From Klebsormidium nitens (lineage: Eukaryota > Streptophyta > Klebsormidiophyceae > Klebsormidiales > Klebsormidiaceae), in the NCBI GenBank assembly GCA_000708835.1, contig DF236976.1, forward strand, positions 62,001-126,000: a stretch of 64,000 nt of DNA. Direction: 5' to 3'. How positions within the stretch are numbered: the first letter of the stretch is position 1; each line of letters starts with the position of its first letter. Below are positions 42,063-55,600 of this stretch, one piece after another. Both the position numbers and the translations under genes were made by a program. The notes under the pieces were generated by a model. It made no database searches. It saw only the letters and a program-made list of their open reading frames with translations, and had not been told where the DNA came from.

Positions 42063-42730
42063 ACCCTAAGGGTTTGAGCCGACGTGATTCATCGACCCTA
42101 GCTCATCGCTGTGCTTCTGCGGAAGCATTGGTTCAAGCCGTGGCGACGCGCGCCGCGCGCGCCCATCTGATGGCAGAATCGCCGGGAATGGTTGTTTGCA
42201 AGTCCAGCCGACAGGTTCTCAGAATTTGACGCCTTAAATCTAAGTCAGAAAGTCTGTGCGCGCGCGCTTCGAGGAACTGATTATGACTCCCATGGAGTTG
42301 AATGGTTGCGCCATGCAACACAGAGGCAAACACATGTGCAGACGCTCAACGAACATGCCAGTGCAATCGAGAATCTTGGCGCATGGCAAGACGATTCGAC
42401 CGAGACCGTTCGCTGGCTGCAAGTGCTCATTCCGTCGGATTGCATGAGCTTCCGCGGTGAGGCAGCCAGAAAAAAAGCATGCACGATCGGTGAAACAGCT
42501 GTCGATGTCGAACAGCGGGTTGTCCTGAAATGAATATGATTACAGTAAGTGTTCGGATCGAAGCGGCCTGCTTCTCCACGTTTAACTGTTCAAAGCTTGA
42601 AGAGGGCCGGAGACTCTTGTGCGAATCGCCACGCCTACAGTGAAGCCAACACCTTTGCTGCCTGTTGATTCACAGCCTTTCATCCGCAAGATACAACCGG
42701 AAGCAGCTCCTTGACCTTCTCGGCGGATTC

Positions 42731-44446
42731 ATGAGAAGCATCCGAAATTGGCTTTCCGTTCTGCTTTGTTTGCTCAGCATCATTCGCACCGCCGATTCTG
42801 TGCACCAGTCGAAGATGGACGCGTCAGGGGTCTTGAGGGACATCAACAGGGATGTGTCAAATAACCCGGTGACCATCTTCGGGTAAGCAAAATGTTTGTT
42901 GTCTGGGTTTTTCCTTTCTGCCGAAAGCTCATGCAGATGTTCTTCCTGCTTGGCTTTGCATCGAACACTCTCTTCTGCTCCTTTTTGCGAGCGCCCTTTC
43001 TGCATTGCTGATCCAAGCAACCGTTCGGACTCGGAAGAATCTATCTGTTGCATGCAGGACAATGCTGTAGAGTCCGTCTTCTTCGGGGATGCGTCCATGT
43101 TCTGAGACCCTTCTTTTGTCATTTCGAGGCGTCGAATCAGCCAAGCCCACATGCACCTTCCTTCGTGGGCAGTTTCGCCATGCATTGGCGGTGAATAGAG
43201 ATTGCCCAATAAACCTGTCTCAAAATGTAAGGATCCAAGTGCACGTATCTGGCGTGCGCGCAGCACATGGCGGCAGCGGATCAAAAGTGACACGTGTCTC
43301 CTTTCCCTTCAGCAAAAGCTACTGCCCATTCACCAGGAGGGTGCGGACGCTCATGAACGAGCTGGGGGCCAACTTCAGGGAGAGGGACATCGACGTGGAC
43401 CGTGAGTTTCCCGGGTTCTTGCATTGGATCCAACTTCCAGATTTGTGCGGGCTGACCAGACCCAAAAGTGATGCACAAAGGAGGTAGAATATGTTCGGAT
43501 GGATAGTGACTTGTTTTACTCGCGGGAATAAAGCATCGATTTGCTTGTCCTGCTTGCACGAAAAGGTCCACCTTTTTTGAGAGATGAATTGTGAGGCTCC
43601 GTATCGGTGGGGGTGTGAGATCTCCTTCTGATGGTCCTTGAATCAATCCTCCTAACGTCCTGAAGAAGATAAATCTGGAGTAAGAACTAATCAGGACGAC
43701 GAATGCTTGTGATTCATAGGAGCCGCTGGTATTTCAAGACAGAGAAGTTGAACGACTTTCAAAATTGGTAACGGACGTCCCGACTCAAACTGCTGCTTCG
43801 CCGAGATCGCTGCTGTCTACTGCTATGGATATCAGAGGGACCGGGTCGCCCAAAGACCTTAAGCGTTGCTCTTGTTGAATAGCGATTTCGCGGTGCAGCG
43901 GAGGGGTACCTGATGCAGCTCGTCCTGACGGAGCTTACCGGCCAGCCGACGGTGCCATACGTCTTCGTCAACGGCCAGTTCATCGGGGGTGCGGATGGTG
44001 AGGTTCCGTTTGTGGGTGCCAATTTGTTTTAACAGGTTTATTCGTCTTGAGAGAAGGCTTCTCTTTACTTCGTCAGAGAAGGCTTCGCGGAAAGAGAATG
44101 AGGTCGACGTGGCACAGAAGACTTCATATGCGAAGCTTTGAGGGTCAGAATCAAAATGAATGCCTCCCGGAGTGCAGTGTTTCTGAGACTTCGACCGGAT
44201 CCAGACAGTGCAAAGGTGACGAAACTTCGTAACAAGGCTTTCGTCAGGGCAAGTGCTTTGCAGTGCAGATTGACAGCCTTTTGAATATTTCGAGGCTTCC
44301 ATTTTTCTTTCCTGCCAGGTCTTCAACACGAGGAAGAAAGGGAATCTGAAACAGATCTTTGATGTTTTTCCAAACTTGCAGACACTCTCGCGCTGGCTGC
44401 AAGTGGTGAGCTGCTGCGTCTGCTGCGCGAAGCAAATGCTCTGTGA
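42731..44446 (+). CDS. Glutaredoxin with CPFT active site and N-terminal signal peptide
   Basis: Thioredoxin-fold oxidoreductase that would use glutathione to reduce mixed disulfides. 134 aa in four exons: 42731-42882, 43313-43401, 43899-43997, 44382-44446. The first ~28 residues (MRSIRNWLSVLLCLLSIIRT, then ADSVHQSK) form a signal peptide or signal anchor; the glutaredoxin domain proper starts at a second ATG (42815), which aligns with the start of the neighbouring paralogue. Motifs: GKSYCPFTRRV with Cys55 and Thr58, so one active-site Cys; RERDIDVD; TVPYVFVNGQFIGGADD with the cis-Pro TVP loop and the glutathione-binding GG. The usual plant classes carry CPYC, CGFS or CC-type sites, so CPFT is atypical and implies monothiol chemistry. 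Secretory localisation is inferred; an internal start would give a cytosolic form. Confidence 0.9.
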
Positions 44447-46837
44447 GAGTGGTTAGATCTATGAAACGGTAAGCAGAACTTAGAAGGTGCGTCGCTAGTC
44501 AAGAAACGGTAAAGTAGAGAACGCGATGGAAAGACGTGCGAGCTTCGCCTTTGATTTCGGACTCGGCTCAACATCTTCCTGTAAATAGGAGACAATCAAC
44601 GTACAAGACTGGGCAGGAGGGACAGGATAACGGCTGGCGCGGCAGCTGAGGATTCGTTATCTGCGGTAAGGTCGTTTACAGCCGCCTGTTCTGCCAGCGG
44701 TAAAATCTTAAGCATGCATGAAGGAAAGGTGTGAGAAACGTTTGGTGGCCTTCTGACCGTTCTCAAACATGATTGATGTGTCTCAACACACTTTCTATTG
44801 CTCTGATTGGCGATGCATCGCTGCTTCTTACGTGGTCTTGAGCCGAAGCTAGCAGGGCAAATCCAAATCAGCGTTGTCTGACTACTTTACTATAGGAAGA
44901 TCCTCATGCTATTGTTGTACTGACCATGCTGGGCGGTCATTGTCTGGATCTGCATTGTTAGAGCTGATCGAAGAGGGACTCCTACCTAGAATTAGGAAGC
45001 AGCCCTTAGCCTTGCTTTGAAAATTACGTAGTATGTCGCGGCATGGTTTGGTCCTTAAGCGTACGAAGCTGAAAACATTCACCTGCAATCCTGCAAGATG
45101 GGATTTTTGGGCATATTGCAAGTCGACTCCCGACTCCAAAAGATGCGAAAACTCCATGATTACGTCTCATGCCTAAATGCACGCACGCAACGCAACGCGG
45201 AAATAATCATTGAAGAAGCTCTCACTGCAGCCCCGTAAGACGTAGCTTGTAGCGCATGCGAAAGCCTTTGTACCTCCATTGATGCCACTTTTTCCGTCGC
45301 TCCCAGCTCGCGTCACCATTCGGCTGACTTGTGAGAACCGTCCTCGTTCTTCTACCTTCTGGAAGCCGCCAAGCTATTTTCGCTGCTGCACTCATGACTG
45401 GCGGTTCTTAAACAGAATGAGGGCCTCAGAACAACCGTAAATTTCTTAGGACATGTTCTCATCATCCATGATGACCTGCCGGAGCAGCCATGCCTACGGT
45501 CTGCCCGAAACTTGTTCGGCGTTAGACACGTTCGACTTTTGAAACTCAAAAGCCATGATTGAGGCAAAGCGAATTACATGCGAGACAGGCCAACACCTTG
45601 TCATAGAGGCCCGGTTAAGGTGCCTAACTTGTTTCTAGCTTGAACCGAGGACTTCTTCAATCTCACGTCAACAGAGGCAAAAAGCAATCGCAGCCCTCCA
45701 GAAAAGCTGGTGGGCGATGCCGATCTACGATTATCTTAACTCAGTAGGTCGTCAAAGTGACGTCAGTCGGTGAAGTGATGGTTTACGGCTCTAAAGCCGC
45801 GTGACCGACCGGAGGGCATCCTTGCCCATTATGCAGCCAGGCCATGCACTCCGAGAAGCCACCAAATGAACAAGCGGTGAACCGATCAGTCTCCCTGCGG
45901 GGGACCGTGGCTTGCCTAACCCGGCGTAACCCGTCAGATTCTAAAACTGTATTGAGGCATTGAAAACAGCAAACCCCCCTCAAACCTTAAAATTCGACTG
46001 GGACATGCCTGACCCACCTCATATTACCACGAGAAAGCACGTCATCACCGACTGACGAACCTTATTTTGCCGGAAAATGCGGAGCCCATCCGTGAAAGTG
46101 CGGAGCGACAGGAGCTTCTTCGACAATAAAAAGCAGTGTCTTGCGCCATGCATGCATGTAAGGCCGTGCGCAATTCCTGAATTTCAAGGTCCGTCTGAGA
46201 CATCTGGCACGGGACCTTCCGCGTCGAAATTTGGCTAAGCCAATGGCCAGTCTAAAATGCTGAAAATTAACGGTCTGAAAAATTTGCTTAACCTTCGTTC
46301 GTGATACAACCCTATGGGTTCCCTTGGAAAGGCAAGCCGGCCAATAGAGCGTGATTTGTGAAACCCCGCGCGCGCTCTCGAGATTTTCGGGTGATCCAGG
46401 ATACAGCTCGGTACTACCGACCGACAACAAAGGTCCAGCCCACACGTTCTATACACGCAGCCCGGGTGAAGGCGCGGGTCATATTTTCTTAGTGCTGCAG
46501 TACGTGCTCTTCAAGGATTTTTGTTTCCAGCAGGACTTCCATATGTAGACCTTGCTTTCAGGAGATATGTTTCTTGTCTTCCTGGCTCGACCACCTAGTG
46601 GGCTTTGACGGTGCTTCACTCTGGAGAAATAATCATCCAATCTGGCATTTTGACTACAAGCATACGTAGACATCCCGAAGATCATGCATAAGATACATAA
46701 GAAGCAGCTCCCTTATCGTGTGTCCTCTTCTTAAGGACTACGGTCAAAGGCTACAGTCTGCATGTGCCGCCATATGAGTACGCTGCTGCGGAGCAAAATT
46801 AGCTGCTGAGGCTGAATCAACCAAGAATAGACGAAAG
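44447..46837. other. Intergenic region between the two glutaredoxin genes
   Basis: About 2.4 kb with no coding segment I could support. It holds the 3' UTR of the first glutaredoxin gene and the promoter of the second. No clear repeat or RNA gene seen. Confidence 0.5.
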
Positions 46838-48340
46838 ATGGACACCTCGCAGGTATTCAGGGCCATCAAGAAGGACATCTGCGAGAACCCCGTTGTGTTT
46901 TTTGGGTAAGGAGAGACTCTGACTACTCATGCACGATCTGGAGCTTTGGAGCCAAGCTTCGTGTCGGCTTGGTCTGAGAGATGTGGTGCCAAGGAAACTG
47001 CAAGCTGCATCTCTCCTCAATGATCCTTTGCCAAATGATCCGCGCGTAAAATCAGTACCCAAATGTGCGCGCGCGTCAGAGTCTCTGACTGAGAAATGCT
47101 GAAAGATGCACCGTTGTTTCCCGTTGATTGAAACAATTCAACCTGGATTCGGAGCAGAGAAATGTCAAAAACCTTGGCACGATACACCCGTTGAGGGAGA
47201 TCAAAAGGCCAGAAATACTTGTCGCTCGAGAATCATGGGCGTTCCAAGAGTCAAGGCAAATTCACTCTATCAGGTTCATGCTGCACTGCTACTTTACGCG
47301 CCGCTCAAAGCGCCCGTATATCCTGTCTATCCCAGCAAATCCGACTGCCCATTCACCAGACGGGTGCGAGAGCTCTTCGACGAGCTAGGGGCCAAATACG
47401 TTGAGCGAGACATCGACGTGGACCGTGAGCGATCTTGGTTTTCACTGGACCCCTTCTCCCAGCTTAGTTGGGACGATTTTGCTGCCGGAGGATTTTCGAA
47501 AGGACCGAGCGAGTCCGTCCCTGTTTGGAGATATTCTGATCGCTTCTGGATTAGTCCCCGCTAGACGCCTGGGCTTTAATCTGGTCTTGACGAAAGAGGA
47601 TAAAATACTTTGCTCGCATGATTGAGGTGTCATGATTTTGGGATGCTTCGAAGGGGGGCTGGACTCTGCATCTCTTGAAGTGGAGCAGTTTGGTCGTGTT
47701 GTCATCAATGCTTCAAGGGTGATTTTTCGGTCTCGATTCCACGATTCTGTAGAATCTTTCATAGCGGAGTTCAAAAACATCGACTCAGAAACAGCTTTGT
47801 CTGCACGACGCCGGTAGGGCAAGTCATGACTGCGAGGCTGATCCCGTCACGCTTGCGCCCTCGTCTGATGTGCAGCGGAGTGGTACCTGATGCAGATCGT
47901 CCTGACCGAGCTCACTGGGCAGCCCACAGTGCCGTATGTCTTCATCAACGGCCGTTTCATTGGGGGTGCCGAAGGCAAGTGTTCTCTTATCAATTTGAAT
48001 TCGGATTGCTGAGCGGTCTGGCTAGAAGCAAAACTCTGAGGACTGGCGCGGAATTGACGCATCTCTCTTCCTATTCAGACCCTGTCGAGGATTTAGGTCC
48101 TCATAAGGGTGCTTGATCAAGTTGACTGGTCAGACGTATGCTGCTGGGAAGTTGGTTCAACACATTTGTAGTGCATCTCACCATCAACTCCTGCATCTGC
48201 TGTGCCTGATTCTCAAAAGTACCGGACGGTTGTCACTGGCGCCAACTCTTTGTGCACCCTTACTTTTGCATCCAGATACCCTGACTTTGGCTGCAAGTGG
48301 CGAACTGCCGATCCTGCTGCGCGAAGCCAATGCTCTTTAG
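46838..48340 (+). CDS. Glutaredoxin with CPFT active site, cytosolic form
   Basis: Paralogue of the upstream glutaredoxin, in tandem. 106 aa in four exons with the same phases: 46838-46905, 47336-47424, 47876-47974, 48276-48340. The ATG lies directly at the start of the domain (MDTSQVFRAIKKDICENPVV) and no targeting peptide precedes it, so a cytosolic or nuclear location is likely. Motifs: GKSDCPFTRRV (Cys27, Thr30), VERDIDVD, TVPYVFINGRFIGGAED, and C-terminal LLREANAL. Exons 2-4 have exactly the lengths of the paralogue (89, 99, 65 bp). The third intron starts with GC instead of GT. The CPFT site is shared with the paralogue, so it is a fixed feature of this pair, not a sequencing error. Confidence 0.92.
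47975..48275 (+). other. GC-AG intron in the second glutaredoxin gene
   Basis: The donor reads GAAG/GCAAGT and the acceptor GCATCCAG/ATACC. The paralogue's equivalent junction (43997/44382) has the same phase and protein context with a normal GTGAGG donor. The nearest GT (GGCAA/GTGTTC) would shift the frame, so GC is the best reading. Confidence 0.85.
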
Positions 48341-49645
48341 TCTAGAATGTTTTGGTCCTATTTAGAAATTAGAGGGGTCCTTCTTCAATGCTGTGGAATC
48401 TTTAGGCGGAAGTAGCTACTGATTCGAACGCCATAGAAACTGCCCAGCAACCTGAACTTGCTCTTTACGTGGCCTCCACCGTTGGGCCTCTGCAGATCAA
48501 GGTACTTGATAGCTTGCTGCAGTCTGCACTCATAGGATTACCAGTCTCGTCAACGTCTTACGTCGACTGACGTCAACGTCAGTCTCATCAAGCTTGTCTT
48601 CTTCTAATGCGGAGATGCCAGGCACGGCGACGCAATGATGCGCATCTAACGTTAGAGTGGCCAACAGGATTGGATCATTAAAGCTCCAAGTAGCTAGACT
48701 TGTTTCAATCCAGTCCAATCTTTCATTTCAGATCATTTATAGGGAGGCCGTGGGGATCGCCGCCCTTGTAAAGAAGGATTGCCATCATGCATGATGGGCG
48801 GTTCGTTGTTCTGCATATATGCTGAAACATCATGGATTCGTCGTCAACATAAATTAAGTAACAAGTTTGACTTCGATGAAGGACTCAATCTGAAGACGAC
48901 ATCTGATGTTTACTTTCCTTCAGGAGGCAAATGCTCGTGTACACAAGGTTCGTTGAATGATCGTCAAATTGGCCAAGTCGCATATGCATGTGCTTACGTG
49001 TATACACTAGTGCGGTTCATTGCTCTTCACTGTCAATCAACGGGGGCCGCGATGCATCCTTTGGAGAAGGCGGCAAGATTCGATATTTCAAGGGGATCTC
49101 ATGCAGATTTGATATAAATCCGTTCAAAGCGGGCACGACTAATCAATGCTACATAATCGGACTGAGTGCAGTGACTCTTTACACCAAAGCTTAGTCGATT
49201 TGGCTCAACTTTCCGCTCGCGGTTTCTTAAAAGTCGAGTACCTTATCCCTTACCCAATCCCTTCACCAGCCGGCAGGCCACAGGCCCATCTATTAAGCGG
49301 CTTCAAGGGCTCGAAGCGATTAAGTGTCGGTATTGGAACGGCAAAAATCATGTGCAACTGCACAATCCTGCCTTCAATGTTACGTACCCATGTCGAGTTC
49401 GGTTGCAGCTAACCTGGTCCCCGCGTATAACAAAATGCGCCGTCTTATGACAGCAGTCCAATTGAACGATCCTTGAATGTCCCCTCTCGATTTACTACCG
49501 TAGGTGGCCCGAATACGGCACGAATCTAAATTACAGGAGACGAAGACGGTCTTCATCTCAGATCCTCTTGAATAAGGCCTTGGGCACAGTCCAACATAAT
49601 TACAGGTGCCCTTGAATACATAAACCTCCCTCCGAAGGGGGGCAA
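48341..49645. other. Intergenic region between convergent genes
   Basis: 3' flanks of the second glutaredoxin and permease copy B. Around 48543-48590 there are clustered GTCAACGTC/TGACGTCA motifs (imperfect repeats resembling bZIP-type TGACG sites); with no gene start nearby their meaning is unclear. Confidence 0.45.
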
Positions 49646-52600
49646 TCAGAGTGCGCCCACCGGAGGAGCCTTCCGGTTCTCTTCCCCGTGCACTGTCATC
49701 TCGTCCTTGTAGTAGTTTTCCCCCGCGAAGCTTTCGTCGGTGGTTATGGTCCGAACCGGGCCCTTGTAGTACTTCCGCGCGCTCGCGAACCACAGGATCA
49801 GCGCAACCAACGTCACCGCCCCGGCAGTAACGGGCGTATAGTTGAACGTGTTGCTGTGGATAGAGGTTCGAGACGGTTTAACGCACGCTCAGAAGGAGAG
49901 TACAGCACGTCACGCTCCTGTGTTTCGGGTAACAGTACGGTGGCAGCTCCGAACGACGCCCATGAACAGTTGATAACGGTTGCGACCCAGGTTGCTGTCG
50001 TCAGATCTCACCACTGATTCCAGCCTCAGAATACTTTTACCCGATGGGGATAATTGAGACCGTCAGCTGTGTGGGCCATCGCAAAACCAACCGTGAAACT
50101 TGGCGGGAAAGTTTCAGGATTCGAGAGCATAAAACAGGGCTTTGGCTGACAAGCTGCCTTCGTGGAGGGACTCAAACTTGAACCTTCGACATAACACAAG
50201 GATCTAAACGCGACAAACTCCACCTCCAGGGATCCGACATCATCCAAAGTTTCCCTCTTGGCCAAGGAAGGAAAAGTCTATTGCGGATGCTTTTGCTCAC
50301 CTGTCGATCGGATACGAGATGGGCAGGCAGAACACGACGCACATGAAGACCATGTAAACGACGGCGATCGTGCCGCTGACGTAACTGAACCTGTAAACGT
50401 GAGCGGTCAAGGTTACAAGCAGGGTCCACGTGGGCTGTAAACATTTGTCTACCCAAACTCTGCAGCGGCTTGCATCAGCTTGCAGCAAACCTTGGCAAGC
50501 GGTTCATCAGGACGATGTTCCACGGCTTTTCGAAATAGATTGCATACGAGATGGGCCGTCACAACACTGCGATTACGATACAGGAGAGGACCCTTCGTCG
50601 AAAGAAAAGACTGCGAAACGCATGCCTAGGAACAGCTACCAAACTACCGGCTCTCCCGGCTCGGCCCCTAAAACTTCAATCAAGCTGTCAACTCTTGATC
50701 CTTTGCATCTGTAAAACCGGGAGGTCGAGTACACAACAGTTCCCGCAATGAGAGTTTCTTGAAAGCCACACAGCCTGGAGTCCCAATAATCACAAGATGC
50801 AGAAACCCTAGAAGCGTCATCAGAGAAGCGCTCACCAGCCCAGGTGGAACGGCCCCGGGTGGAAGTTGTGCGGGCACACGAGGCGCAGCGCGATCGGGAT
50901 CGTATACGCGATGTACGCCCCGATGGTGCTGGCTGACGTCACGGCATTGAATGCGATGGAGTTCTTGAGGATGAAGAGCGAGAAGCAGAAGGAGAAGAAG
51001 ACGGACACCCAGACCGCGACGATCGGCGTGTGCGTGCTGGCCGGCGACCAGTGCAAGAACTTGCTGAAGGGGACGGCCTTGTCGCGCGTCACCGCGAAGA
51101 GCTGCGGGAGGGTTATGGTCCAGGTTAGTGTACTATAACGCGGAGGGGTTACGGCAAAGTTCCCCCTTTTAAACATTTACCAGCGGCTTCAGCAACTCTG
51201 AAGGGGACGGCCTTGTCGCAGGTCACCGCTTACAGCTGCGGGGGGGTTACGCTGGTTAGTGGACCACTAACCAGAAGTACTCGTAATCAGGGGTTTTCAC
51301 GGCAAAGTCTTCTCCTCGGAATATTGTCAACGATCAGCTTCAAGATGTGCTGAAGGGGTCGGCCTTCACAGCAAACAGCTGCCCAAAGCCAGGAAACCAC
51401 GTGACCCAAGACGGGTGGGTAGTTTGCCCACCAGCGTGGCAGCTTAACCCAGGGGTTATCCAGCCAAGATCCTGACTGCTATTTGGGTTCGGACGACGAT
51501 CTTCAGCAACTCAGTGCTGCCCAAACGACGCAAGGTCTGCCATGCAGATGATTCGCGTCAATCGCGCTGCCATGACATGCTTCAGCCCCCTTGAGCCTTC
51601 CGGATCTCAGGGTTAGCAAGATGACATGCGCGTGTTACGAGGCGGTTAGGGACTGACCACTCGGGACGTGGCCGCCAGCTGCGCCACCCCGCTGAACCAC
51701 GCCGCCAGGAGGGGGATCATCAGCAGTGCGATCGCGCCCTTGTACGTGTGACCCTTGCTGACGAAAGCGTCGTAGAAGATCTGCCCCACCGCGTTCAGAC
51801 CGGCCGTCGCATTCCCGGGGTCCAAAATCGTCAAGGGGTCCTGCGGAAGCCGGAAGAGCGGAGTGAAAGGCGTGCATAAATGAATGCTGCATTACCAGCG
51901 CCAAAGATGCCCTCTTGATTGCGCACAGAACGGGGCGCAGATGAGCATTGGCGGCAAAGACCAACTTTGCAAATTCTTAAAAGTGGTCGTTAGGACAACG
52001 TGCGAAAGTGAGGAGGCGCGAAAATGGGTTCCGTTGGTTCACTTGCGAAGCTCGTCTTGCCACCAGCTGCGGGAAAAAATGCTTCTTCCAATGCTCTTTT
52101 GCCTTTCCTCCGTTCCAATTTGCCTTATCTCGAGTTGAGCCGCTACCCCGCCCAAAAGCGACCAGTTTTGCTTTGTGCTTCCCCATCAAATTTGTATTCG
52201 CAACAGCCCAGAGGACAGCCAGAGGATCCAGCTCGCCCGACACGGCATCACGTCAGCATCCTTCAGTATGCTCGATGGACTCCTTTTACCACTTAGAAGA
52301 AGCGGCTCAGATCAACGCTTGGCCCGACTGTGCAAAGCAGCAGGCCTCAAGAGCCGCTGACGTCATCTTTACGCCGAACGTACAGCAATAACGGAAGACG
52401 TCAGTTGAAAAGCTCCGCTTGCCAGGAACCGTCCCCAGAAACCGAAAAGGCTGCTGACGTGATGCTGACCTGGATGCAGAAGGTGAGGACGAGCAGGTAG
52501 AGGAAGCCCGCAACAGCCGCGGAGACGACGGCGCTGACGATCATGATCGGCGCGGTCCAGTCGGCACCGACCGTCTCTTCCGTCAGATGCGTCGCGGCCT

Positions 52601-55600
52601 GCACAACGATTCGCGATCAGAATTTGCAAGAACAGCAAGACTGTGAGCCGTCTCAGAAGGTCCAAGTATGCGATCTTTTTAATTTTGTAATTTGAGGTGT
52701 GAATAGATCTGGCTAGGTAGGAGTTCCGGGCGGAGCAGTCAGCAGTTCTATGCAGAAACGTCGACGTCAGGGAGGAAGATATCTTCGCTAAAGGACCACG
52801 GCTCGAGCTCGAGTGTGGTCACTGGGGGCAGGTAAGATACCTTTCTACGATCCGACTGTGCCACATACGGCATGGAAATTGCCGGAGAAACCGCCTGCTG
52901 AGGGAAATCGAACTCAAAGATGGTAACGAAAGGTAATTTCCAATAGTTGCGAGCCGGGTCACTGCGCTGCACCTCACGCACACGGCTCCCTGCCATTAAG
53001 TATAGGACCCATTTTCAAAGACGTTTAGCAAGCCATCAAGCGGTTCTGAAACCCCGATGACCAATTCATATGAAACTCGGAATGCAATGGAAAGATGCAG
53101 CTGGCTGTCGTGGAGCTAGACTCTAGCAACAGATTGCGACAGACTCACGTCGTAAGCCAGGAGTGTGAACTGGCTCATGAGCAGGCCGATCAGGAAGACG
53201 TAGAACTTGTTGTTGACGCCGGTGCCTATCGCTGGCTCGTACTGCGTGAAGACGAACTTGGCGGACTGCTTGTGGTCTGCAAAACAATTCGCGTCATTCT
53301 CGTGCGCGCTCGACAAAACAATGTGTCCGCAGTAGCTTCGCCTTTTCCTGCGAGCGCTACGAGTCCAGCTTGCCCGACCGGACGATCCAGGATGACAGGA
53401 GTCAATGTCCGTTGAGGAGCTTCCAAGAATGCCAGATTTGAAGCAGCGAATCAGACGTTCATAAAAGTGGCGGCTATACGTTGGGTGGAGTTCTGAGCGC
53501 TTGCTGCCGGACCTTCGCAATCCAGTAAGGACTGATGAAAGTAGACAAGCGTCTCGTAGGCGAGGAGATCAAGTAGAGCCCTTTGAACCCATGTGGAAAA
53601 CGGGTTCAAAATTCGATCGCGACCTGATAACATGGGCTCCGTCAGCGCGCAAGCTCGTCGCCTGAAGTAGCTGAAAAGCGGAGCAAACCCGGAACGTACG
53701 GGCGGGGACTTCTTACCTGAGATTGACAAAAGGGTCACACAGATGATGATGAGGCCAGCGATCTCGATGTAGAGGGCCATCTTCTCGAAGACGGCGAGGA
53801 AATTGACATGGAACGAGTTGATGATGCCCTGCAAGATAGAAAAACGTTGTCGCAAACAGCTCCGAGCTCGGATCACAAACTTGACCCCCCAATAGATTGA
53901 CGCCTAAAAGGCCCGTGCCAAACAGCTCCGTTGACATGTTTAAATGTGTTGATACTTGTTGTTGATAAGGCACCACTTTGTACTCTGGGCACAATCGACG
54001 CTTACAAGGCCTGTGCCAATCGGGCGTCACATAGACGCTTAGGGCATATATGGTGCTCTTTTAACGCCAAACAAGTGCGTTGATTGGCGCCAAGCTGGTT
54101 GGCACCTTTCTGCCCACTGAAAGGCACCAATCTGTTGGGGGGGTATGTTTCTGATATCAGCCGCTCCTATCTGGCTTAAGAGTTTTAGTTTGACTCAAAC
54201 CAACGAAAATCTGAATCCTTATCAGGGAAGCTGTCTCTGCGAGAATGCTAAGATCGTCACACTTGCACATGGTAGTACTCGTCGCCGTCTTCCTTTACTG
54301 CTCTCGTCGAGAACCTCACCAAATGCTGCCGCGTTTTGCACAAAGGACCGACTTCCTCAAACCTACCATTTGCTCGCGTAGAAGCGTTCCATGTACGAGA
54401 TTACTTCTAACCAGAGACAGACACGGGATTCGATGAATGCGACGATTTACCTGAAGGATAGCCAGGATTGTCATGAAGAGCAAGATCATTTCCTTGGTCG
54501 CCACGTAGCCCGTCTCTCCCCCGGGGCCGGTACTTAGAACGATCTGTGTAGCGATGACATTGGCCCCAATGCTGTTGATCACTGCCATCCCACAAACGAA
54601 GCCCAGATAGTTGAACCAACCCTGCAGCAACACAAATTATTGACGGTTTGGGAGCGCAATTCTGCCAATGCTAATCTTCATCGGGGTGCCCTGCTCTATG
54701 ACCGAGAAAGAGTGCATGTCCTCTTTTGTGAAGAAGAGCAAAGACGCCCGGGCTGGATAGTATTGACGAAGTCCAAAAATCGTTTGCTGACCTCAGCCGA
54801 TCGTTTCCTCCTCGCTATGCCATGCAAGAGTCCCTTTGGACATCGACAAAAGTTGTTGGGTAAGCCTAGTCTTATCTGGTGACCACAACCCGAGGGAGAG
54901 ACGGCAAAGGGAATCCAATGATCGTTCGTAGCGCATGGGACAACTGGAGGATGTGAAGTCTACAAAAGCTCTTGGGTAGAGAAACACATGCATATAAAGA
55001 TACAGCGACGACCAACCTCTCCGTTTGTCAACAATAACCACTACCCACATCAATACCCACTCTGCGGAGGTACTTGGGTCTTTGACTTTGCAATTGCTAG
55101 CCTACGACTTTTTGAGACCAACCCATGTAAGTTGGCACAGCTTCCTGAGCGAGTTCGCTACTTCCATGCAGCCACTATGTATAAGAAGAAATTCGACTCA
55201 CCGTGATCCAGGACGCAATAGGGCCCCACTTGGGCCCCGCCAGGTGGTAAGACCAGAAATAGAGCCCTCCAGCCGTCTGCAAAAAGAGTTTGTAGAATCA
55301 GCACCACAGCGATTGCAGAACCTGCATGGACTTGTGACCTATGGAAAGGCGGACGTAAGGGGATATTCAAAGTATCGGTAGAACTTGGACATGAGAGTTT
55401 TCCGATTGACGTCCTCTGCGGAACACTTTAAGAGGCCACATGTTTCCGTCAAGCTGGATCAAAACCTCTCGAACACAGAAATTCATTCAAACGGCATAGG
55501 AATCATCGTCATCGATATATTTTCAAGCCTAAACAACAGGACATGAGCAGAAGCTTCTCTAATAGATACTACCCATCAGACGGAACAGAGATCTTTTGGC

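Larger units (their letters stand above)
41010..42730. other. Intergenic region with repeats
   Basis: Between permease copy A and the first glutaredoxin gene. It contains the direct repeat at 41255-41356 and GC-rich palindromic DNA around 42040-42165. No supported exon. Confidence 0.5.

Noticed and set aside
54061-54140. Clustered GGCACC/TTGGCGCC motifs in a permease B intron
   Set aside because: Short, imperfect direct copies without a clear palindrome or spacing rule; could be chance.
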